The notes under the pieces: generated by a model
What the model was told of the DNA's origin: nothing
The model's database searches: none
The model's input: only the letters and a program-made list of their open reading frames with translations
Shown: piece by piece, positions 58,692 to 64,000 of the stretch
How positions within the stretch are numbered: position 1 is the stretch's first letter
Layout of the letters: every line of letters starts with the position of its first letter
Origin: Bin87 sp965220095
Lineage (GTDB): Bacteria > Chloroflexota > Dehalococcoidia > Lucifugimonadales > UBA3495
Length of the DNA stretch: 64,000 nt
Assembly (NCBI GenBank): GCA_965220095.1
Contig: OZ244805.1
Span: 1,302,001-1,366,000 of the forward strand
Reading direction: 5' to 3'
Position numbers and translations under genes: made by a program

Positions 58692-59360
58692 ATGGCATCC
58701 AATTTGAGCGATTCCCCACCACACCTCGACGGGCCTTTTTCTGCCGTAGATGTTCCTGAGGTGGTGGTTTCCCGCCTGCCCCAATTCGTGCGCATCCTGA
58801 GCCAGCTGCTGGACGACGGGGTGGAAGTAACCAATTCGCAACAGTTGGGGGCGAAACTTCAGGTTACGCCGGCACAGATTCGCAAGGACCTGTCTTATTT
58901 TGGGAGGTTCGGCAAGCAGGGACGCGGGTATCGGGTGCGCCACCTGTTAACCGAGCTGAAGCAGATTCTGGGGCTCGACGCAGAATGGAACGTCGCCGTC
59001 GTGGGTGTGGGACGCCTGGGCAACGCCATCCTGAATTACCCTGGGTTCAATCCCGACGGGTTTCATCTGGTGGCCGCTTTTGACAGCAGCCCGGGGCGCG
59101 TTGGCGAAGCGGTCGGCGGCGTATCCGTGCAACCGATGAGCGATATGGCGGAAACTGTCGCGACGCGCGAAATCACCATCGCAATCGTAGCCGTCCCCAG
59201 CGCCGACACGCAGTCGGTTATCGACCAACTGGTTGAATGCGGGGTACGCGCCATCCTGAACTACGCACCGATCAATGCGCAGGTTCCGGCCGGCGTATCG
59301 GTACGCAACATCGACCCGGTGCTGGCGCTGCAGTCGATGACCTACTACTTGACTGATTAG
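58692..59360 (+). CDS. rex: Redox-sensing transcriptional repressor Rex
   Basis: A 222-residue repressor that senses the NADH/NAD+ ratio. The N-terminal winged helix has 'VSRLPQFVRILSQLLDDGVEVTNSQQLGAKLQVTPAQIRKDLSYFGRFGKQGRGY', the Rex signature. The Rossmann domain has 'VAVVGVGRLGNAILNYPGF' and the later 'ILNYAPINAQVPAGVSVRNIDPVLALQSMTYYL'. It typically controls fermentation and respiration genes. I see no clear Rex operator in the window. The start has no strong ribosome site. It lies next to the ATP synthase genes but on the opposite strand. Confidence 0.95.
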   Translation: MASNLSDSPPHLDGPFSAVDVPEVVVSRLPQFVRILSQLLDDGVEVTNSQQLGAKLQVTPAQIRKDLSYFGRFGKQGRGYRVRHLLTELKQILGLDAEWNVAVVGVGRLGNAILNYPGFNPDGFHLVAAFDSSPGRVGEAVGGVSVQPMSDMAETVATREITIAIVAVPSADTQSVIDQLVECGVRAILNYAPINAQVPAGVSVRNIDPVLALQSMTYYLTD

Positions 59361-59442
59361 GCGCCGCTAATCCAGGACGCTGGTGGTTCGACAGGCTCAC
59401 CATGAGCGACGGCGTAGCCAAGGGAGACGCCCCTCACCCTAA

Positions 59443-59466
59443 CCCTCTCCCACGGAGGGGAGAGGG
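59443..59466 (+). terminator. Palindrome between rex and atpC
   Basis: A CCCTCTCC / GGGGAGAGGG hairpin of the recurrent family between convergent genes. The T-run is poor in both directions; it could end either transcript. Confidence 0.4.
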
Positions 59467-59488
59467 GACTTCGCAATCGTGCTGGATA

Positions 59489-59938
59489 CTACCCCAGCCC
59501 AGCCTGACCCCGCTCCGAGATGGCGCGGTGGGGGCTGGCCCGCCGCCGTCTTGACACGGTGACCCGTACCTGCGCCCGTCGCAGCGACGCGATGGCCTGT
59601 TCCAACTCTGCGTCGGACTCCCGGTTGGCGATACGCTGTTGAGCCTGTTCCATGGCCTGCTGAGCGCGTGCCTCATCGATTTCGTCCACGTCCTCCGCGG
59701 CATCGGCGAGAATGGTAACGCGGTTGCCCAGCACCTCCATGTAACCGCCGCCCAACGCCAGGTAGGACTCTTCGCCGTCCGCGCGAACCATCAGCTCGCC
59801 GGGCTGGAGCACCGTCATCAATGGTGCGTGGCGGGGCAAGATGCCAAGTTGCCCGGCGACGCCCGGCGCAACCAGGGCGTCCACGTCGCCGGAGAATACT
59901 TCGCGTTCGGCGGTGATTATTTGCAGCTGCATGGGCAT
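59489..59938 (-). CDS. atpC: F1 ATP synthase epsilon subunit
   Basis: A 149-residue rotor-stalk subunit. 'LQIITAEREVFSGDVDALVAPGVAGQLGILPRHAPLMTVLQPGEL' is the N-terminal beta-sandwich with the conserved GxxGxLPxHAPL motif, and two C-terminal helices follow. The last ~25 residues are Arg-rich. AGGAG lies eight bases before ATG 59938; Met 59932 is an alternative. It ends the atp operon, 18 bases after atpD. Confidence 0.94.
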   Translation of the reverse strand: MPMQLQIITAEREVFSGDVDALVAPGVAGQLGILPRHAPLMTVLQPGELMVRADGEESYLALGGGYMEVLGNRVTILADAAEDVDEIDEARAQQAMEQAQQRIANRESDAELEQAIASLRRAQVRVTVSRRRRASPHRAISERGQAGLG

Positions 59939-59956
59939 CGGACCAACTCCTGAACG

Positions 59957-61354
59957 CTACGCTACCGCAGTTTGCATCTGCTGAGCTTTTTCAACCGCTT
60001 CTTCGATGGTGCCAACCATGTAGAACGCCTGCTCGGGCAGGTCATCGTGCTGGCCGTCCAGAATCTCGGCGAATCCACGCACGGTGTCGCGCAGGGCGAC
60101 GTACTTCCCGGGCTGGTTCGTAAAGGTTTCGGCAACGAAGAAAGGCTGGGTCAGAAAGCGCTGAATCTTGCGGGCGCGGAACACCGTCTGGCGGTCTTCG
60201 TCCGACAGTTCTTCGATTCCCAGAATAGCGATGATGTCCTGCAAGTCCCGGTACCGCTGCAACACCTGCTGCACGCCGCGGGCTACCCGGTAATGCTCTT
60301 CGCCAACGATGCGCGGTTCCAGAATACGGGCGAAGGACGCCAGCGGGTCAACGGCCGGATACAGGGCCTGCGCGGCCAGCGCACGTTCCAGCGACACCAC
60401 GGCGTCAAGGTGGCCGAAAGTGGTTACGATGCCAGGGTCGGTGTAGTCGTCCGCCGGCACGTAAATGGCCTGGAAGGATGTGATGCTGCCGCTCTTGGTC
60501 GAAGTAATCCGTTCCTGCAACGCACCCATCTCGGTGCTCAACGTGGGCTGGTATCCCACGGCGGAAGGCATCCGTCCCAACAGCGCCGACACTTCCATGC
60601 CGGCCAGGATGTAGCGATAGATGTTGTCGATGAAGAGCAGCACATCCTGGTTCTCCTCTTCGCGGAAATACTCGGCCATTGTGAGGCCGGTCAAGCCGAT
60701 GCGGGCGCGGACGCCGGGCGTTTCGTTCATCTGGCCGAAAACCAGCACGGTGCTGCCCAGCACGCCGGAATCCTGCATTTCATGCCACAGGTCGTTGCCC
60801 TCGCGGGAGCGTTCGCCCACGCCGGCGAACACGGACACGCCGCTGTGCACGGCGCCAATGTTCCGGATAAGTTCCTGAATAATGACCGTTTTGCCCACGC
60901 CGGCGCCGCCGTAGGCTCCCACCTTGCCTCCCTTGGGGAACGGCGTAATCAGGTCAAACACCTTGATACCGGTTTCCAGAATCTCCACGGTGGAACTCTG
61001 GTCGTCGAAGGCCGGTGGGTCTCGGTGGATGGGCCAGGTCTGGGCCGCTTCCACGGCGCCGAGATTGTCCAGCGGCGCACCGGTAACGTCGAACAGGCGG
61101 CCGAGGGTCTCCGGGCCCACGGGCACCGAAACCTGGGTGCTGGTGTCGGTAACCTCGGCGCCGCGAGCCAGGCCGTCAGTAGTACCCAACGCCAGGCAAC
61201 GTACCCAGTGGTTGCCGATGTGCTGCTGCACTTCAAGCACCAAACGTTCGCCGGAGTTGTCTACCTCCAGAGCATCGAACAAATTGGGGAGCTGGTCGGC
61301 GGGGAACTCGACGTCCACCACCGTACCGATAACTTGGGCAATCTTTCCGGGCAT
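59957..61354 (-). CDS. atpD: F1 ATP synthase beta subunit (catalytic)
   Basis: A 465-residue catalytic subunit. The P-loop is GGAGVGKT (about 152), the catalytic Glu region 'AGVGERSREGNDL' and the DELSEED-like segment 'IEELSDEDRQ'. 'ALYPAVDPLAS' is the ATP synthase signature. The length is normal. GGAGGA precedes the ATG. It is preceded in the operon by a small hypothetical gene (61403-61792) instead of directly by atpG. Confidence 0.97.
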   Translation of the reverse strand: MPGKIAQVIGTVVDVEFPADQLPNLFDALEVDNSGERLVLEVQQHIGNHWVRCLALGTTDGLARGAEVTDTSTQVSVPVGPETLGRLFDVTGAPLDNLGAVEAAQTWPIHRDPPAFDDQSSTVEILETGIKVFDLITPFPKGGKVGAYGGAGVGKTVIIQELIRNIGAVHSGVSVFAGVGERSREGNDLWHEMQDSGVLGSTVLVFGQMNETPGVRARIGLTGLTMAEYFREEENQDVLLFIDNIYRYILAGMEVSALLGRMPSAVGYQPTLSTEMGALQERITSTKSGSITSFQAIYVPADDYTDPGIVTTFGHLDAVVSLERALAAQALYPAVDPLASFARILEPRIVGEEHYRVARGVQQVLQRYRDLQDIIAILGIEELSDEDRQTVFRARKIQRFLTQPFFVAETFTNQPGKYVALRDTVRGFAEILDGQHDDLPEQAFYMVGTIEEAVEKAQQMQTAVA

Positions 61355-61402
61355 TTTGTGTGTCCTCCGGACGTGTTGGTTGGAGAGCAGTCGTTGGAGT
61401 AT

Positions 61403-61792
61403 TCAGTTGGTGGAATCAGGGGGAGGTTCATCGAAGGGCTGGCCGTTGGCTTCGGCATCGGTGCGCCGCCGGAGCCATTCGTGCCAGGCTTTGTTGGCCT
61501 CAGCGCGACCCTCAGCACGACCCTCAGCACGACCTTCGGTACGAGCTTTCCTTTTAATGAGCGCTCCTAAAACCATATTGAGTACCTCCGCCAAGGCCAG
61601 AGAGAGCGATGCGTGGGGGATGAGCCCCTGCTCCAGTATGCTGAGTGCTGCTGTAGGAACATCATACCAAGCGGTTTCCAGAACGGCTATCTGCTTATGG
61701 GCTTCCAGCGCAACACGTCCGGCAGCGGTAGTACCGTAAGTGAGCAGAAACCACCGATATAGTTCGGCAGGTATATCGCCAAAAGGAAGCAT
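61403..61792 (-). CDS. Hypothetical protein inserted between atpG and atpD
   Basis: A 129-residue helical protein without a known family. The N-terminus (FGDIPAELYRWFLLTYGTTAAGRVALEAHKQIAVLETAW) is conserved-looking, the middle hydrophobic. Then comes 'RTEGRAEGRAEGRAEA' from 12-base tandem units (61500-61550) and an end 'FDEPPPDSTN'. Short EGRA repeats followed by a W-rich helix and FDEPPP recur, as I recall, in Chloroflexota proteins. Its 25-base gap to atpG and 48-base gap to atpD imply cotranscription. No obvious role in ATP synthase. Confidence 0.65.
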   Translation of the reverse strand: MLPFGDIPAELYRWFLLTYGTTAAGRVALEAHKQIAVLETAWYDVPTAALSILEQGLIPHASLSLALAEVLNMVLGALIKRKARTEGRAEGRAEGRAEANKAWHEWLRRRTDAEANGQPFDEPPPDSTN

Positions 61793-61817
61793 TCAGTCTT
61801 GTCAATACCGCCGGACC

Positions 61818-62681
61818 TTATCCCTCCATCGCCACCTGGCCGCCAATCAGGTCCAGCAACTCGTTGGTGATGCTGTCCTGGCGCAGCTTGTTCATTACCA
61901 GCGTCAGGTCGGAGGAAAGTTGGTTGGCGTTGTCGGTGGCGTTGCGCATTGCAACCATGCGTGCCGACTGCTCGCTGGCAATACTTTCCAGGATTCCGTG
62001 GTAAACCTGCATTTCCACAAACTGGGGCAGCAGCGAGCTCAGTACCGTTGCCGCGTCCGGTTCGTAAATGTAGCCCACCCGCTGGGTACTGTCCAACTCC
62101 GCCGGCACCACCGGCAAGATGCGTTCCATAACCGGTACCTGCTGCACCGTGGAGACGAACCGCATATAGGACAGATACACCTCGTCAACCTCCCCGGCCG
62201 TGTAGTCGTCGATAACCAGCCGGGAAATGGCGGTGGTGTCGGCCAGCGAAACCCGGTCTCCCAGGTCGGTAAATACTGCCTGCACCCCCTGAGTGTAACG
62301 CACCAGGAAGTCCCGGCCTTTGCGACCCACCACAATGCTCCGCACCGGGCGCTCGCTGTCCAGAATGAACTGGGCGACCCGTCGGTTGATGGTGGAGTGC
62401 ATTCCACCGGCCAGTCCGCGGTCGGGCGTGACGACCACCAACGCGATACGGTTGACCGGTCGCACCTGCAACAGCGCATGGGTAGCGTCTTCATCGCCGG
62501 CCGGTTGAGCGGCCAACTCGGCGATCACTTCGTGAATTTTTTCCGCGTAGGGCCGTCCTTCGGTAACCGCCTGCTGCGCCCGCCGCATCTTGGACGCCGC
62601 GATCAACGACATGGCATTGGTAACCTTGCCGGTATTTTCGACGCTCCGGATGCGCCGCCGTATGTCTCTGACGCTGGGCAT
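61818..62681 (-). CDS. atpG: F1 ATP synthase gamma subunit
   Basis: A 287-residue central-stalk subunit. 'SVRDIRRRIRSVENTGKVTNAMSLIAASKMRRAQ' and the C-terminal 'ESIASEQSARMVAMRNATDNANQLSSDLTLVMNKLRQDSITNELLDLIGG' are the two conserved coiled-coil halves. 'ALVVVTPDRGLAGGMHSTI' is the GLxGxxN-like motif, with His in place of Asn. It follows atpA by 62 bases. Confidence 0.95.
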   Translation of the reverse strand: MPSVRDIRRRIRSVENTGKVTNAMSLIAASKMRRAQQAVTEGRPYAEKIHEVIAELAAQPAGDEDATHALLQVRPVNRIALVVVTPDRGLAGGMHSTINRRVAQFILDSERPVRSIVVGRKGRDFLVRYTQGVQAVFTDLGDRVSLADTTAISRLVIDDYTAGEVDEVYLSYMRFVSTVQQVPVMERILPVVPAELDSTQRVGYIYEPDAATVLSSLLPQFVEMQVYHGILESIASEQSARMVAMRNATDNANQLSSDLTLVMNKLRQDSITNELLDLIGGQVAMEG

Positions 62682-62743
62682 ATTTCAACCTGACGATTAT
62701 GGGCGATTGACCGTTAGCGCTTTGCTACCGAGTGTTTTTCAGT

Positions 62744-64000
62744 TTAGCCAAAGGTCGGTTTGAATTCGTTGATGGCTGCGGTGAGTTGGGCGCTCACATC
62801 GTCGGAAACGTTGCCAGCCTCGATTATGGCTTGCCCGATCGCAGGATGGGTCGCGTTGAGGTGGCGGAGCAGCTGTTCTTCAAATGCTCCTACGCGTTCC
62901 AGCGGTATGTCTTCCATGAGGCCGGAGTTCACCGCGAAGAGAACCATCACTTCCTCTCCCAGGTTCAGCGGTTGGTATTGACCCTGCTTCAGCGCCTCCG
63001 TTGCCAGCTGACCCCGCGCCAGTTGCGCCCGGGTTGAAGCGTCCAGGTCGGCGGTGCCAAACTGGGCGAAGGTGGCCAATTCGCGATACTGGGCCAGGTC
63101 CATGCGGAGGCTGCCAGCCACCTGCCGCACCGCCCGGGTCTGGGCCGCGCCGCCCACTCGGGAAACCGACAAACCCACGTTGATGGCCGGTCGAATACCC
63201 ACGTTGAACAGTTCCGGCTCCAGGTAAATCTGGCCGTCGGTAATGGAGATGACGTTGGTTGGGATGTACGCGGACACGTCTCCGGCCTGCGTCTCGATGA
63301 TGGGCAAGGCCGTGATCGACCCCCCGCCGAAGTCGTCGTGCATACGGGCGGCTCGTTCCAGCAAGCGGCTGTGCAGGTAGAACACGTCGCCCGGGTAAGC
63401 CTCGCGGCCGGCGGGACGGCGCAGCAGCAGCGACATCTGACGGTAGGCCCAGGCGTGCTTGGTCAGGTCATCGTATACGATGAGCACGTCCTTGCCCTCT
63501 TCCATGAAAGCCTCGCCCATGGCGCAACCGGCATAGGGCGCGATGAATTGCAACGGCGCGGAATCAGCGGAGCCGGCGTTAACCACAATGGTGTGATCCA
63601 TGGCGCCGTATTCTTCCAGGATACCCACCACCTGCGAAACCTTGCCCTGCTTCTGGCCGATGGCCACGTAAATGCAGATCAGGTCGGTTTCGCGCTGGTT
63701 GATGATGGTGTCGATGGCAATGGCCGTTTTGCCGGTGGAGCGGTCGCCGATAATCAGTTCTCGCTGGCCGCGGCCAATGGGAATCATGGCGTCAATGGCC
63801 TTGATGCCGGTTTGTACCGGGGTATCAACGGACTTGCGAACCACCACGTTGGGCGCCGTTCGCTCTACGGGCATGGTGCGATCGCTGGCAATGGGGCCCT
63901 TGCCATCCAGCGGGCGACCCAACGGATCCACCACGCGGCCCAGGAGTGCATCGCCGACGGGGACCTCAATAATTTGCCCGGTGGCTCTTACCCGGTCGCC
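62744..64000 (-). CDS. atpA: F1 ATP synthase alpha subunit, 5' end beyond the window
   Basis: 418 residues of the non-catalytic nucleotide-binding subunit are visible; the coding sequence runs off the right edge (the first visible codons read 'RATGQIIEVPVGDALLGRV'), so it is partial only because the window ends. The P-loop is GDRSTGKT, followed by 'CIYVAIGQKQ'. 'PAINVGLSVSRVGGAAQ' is the ATPase alpha signature. Roughly 85-90 N-terminal residues are missing. The upstream atpBEFH genes are presumably outside the window. Confidence 0.96.
   Translation of the reverse strand, partial: GDRVRATGQIIEVPVGDALLGRVVDPLGRPLDGKGPIASDRTMPVERTAPNVVVRKSVDTPVQTGIKAIDAMIPIGRGQRELIIGDRSTGKTAIAIDTIINQRETDLICIYVAIGQKQGKVSQVVGILEEYGAMDHTIVVNAGSADSAPLQFIAPYAGCAMGEAFMEEGKDVLIVYDDLTKHAWAYRQMSLLLRRPAGREAYPGDVFYLHSRLLERAARMHDDFGGGSITALPIIETQAGDVSAYIPTNVISITDGQIYLEPELFNVGIRPAINVGLSVSRVGGAAQTRAVRQVAGSLRMDLAQYRELATFAQFGTADLDASTRAQLARGQLATEALKQGQYQPLNLGEEVMVLFAVNSGLMEDIPLERVGAFEEQLLRHLNATHPAIGQAIIEAGNVSDDVSAQLTAAINEFKPTFG

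Noticed and set aside
59972..61570. 532-residue open frame antisense to atpD
   Set aside because: It mirrors a certain gene; long antisense frames are expected at this GC content and no family motif appears.

Overview
The window is a GC-rich bacterial chromosome segment with one tRNA, no rRNA and no phage or plasmid backbone. Gene content suggests a Chloroflexota bacterium, perhaps of the SAR202/Dehalococcoidia type: several luciferase-like flavin monooxygenases, three Uma2 proteins, an MmeI-type restriction enzyme, a DUF503 protein, Rex, and dense short palindromic repeats. This placement is inference from gene content; no marker phylogeny was possible.

Layout. 1-8 kb: beta-propeller, coiled-coil and hydrolase genes, an Xre regulator, an MmeI-type enzyme, an ABM monooxygenase, a VOC protein, and a repair pair (alkyltransferase-like protein plus MutM). 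8-20 kb: housekeeping genes rpsO-pnp, asparaginase, ftsH and hflKC. 20-23 kb: HpcH/HpaI aldolase, M16 peptidase and MBL hydrolase. 22.6-34.5 kb: an accessory region with tandem MITEs, a retropepsin-like and a HEPN protein, a RelE/Phd toxin-antitoxin pair, an IS5-type and an IS66-type insertion sequence, Uma2, an M42 peptidase and a type IIG restriction gene cut by the IS66 element. 34.6-44 kb: catabolic and flavin-monooxygenase genes, small membrane proteins and an Mrr-like nuclease. 44-52.6 kb: serA, a Ro60/TROVE gene with a candidate Y RNA directly upstream, a ketopantoate-reductase-like gene, tRNA-Gly, a decayed VapBC module and sucCD. 52.6-54 kb: nested MITEs. 54-64 kb: a membrane Fe-S oxidoreductase, higBA, a selenoprotein-W-like gene read through an in-frame UGA, DUF503, rex and the F1 part of ATP synthase.

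The most notable signals are: (1) a Rdx/SelW-like gene (57777-58046) with a CxxU motif encoded by TGA; (2) a Y-RNA-like transcript with a T-arm mimic beside a TROVE protein, while the same window encodes a PNPase with a 199-residue Gly/Arg-rich tail, which recalls the Ro-Y RNA-PNPase complex of Deinococcus; (3) a superfamily of non-coding elements with CAGGG ends and 9-10 bp target duplications, inserted in tandem and into other repeats; (4) an IS66 insertion whose exact removal restores a 1,056-residue restriction-modification enzyme.
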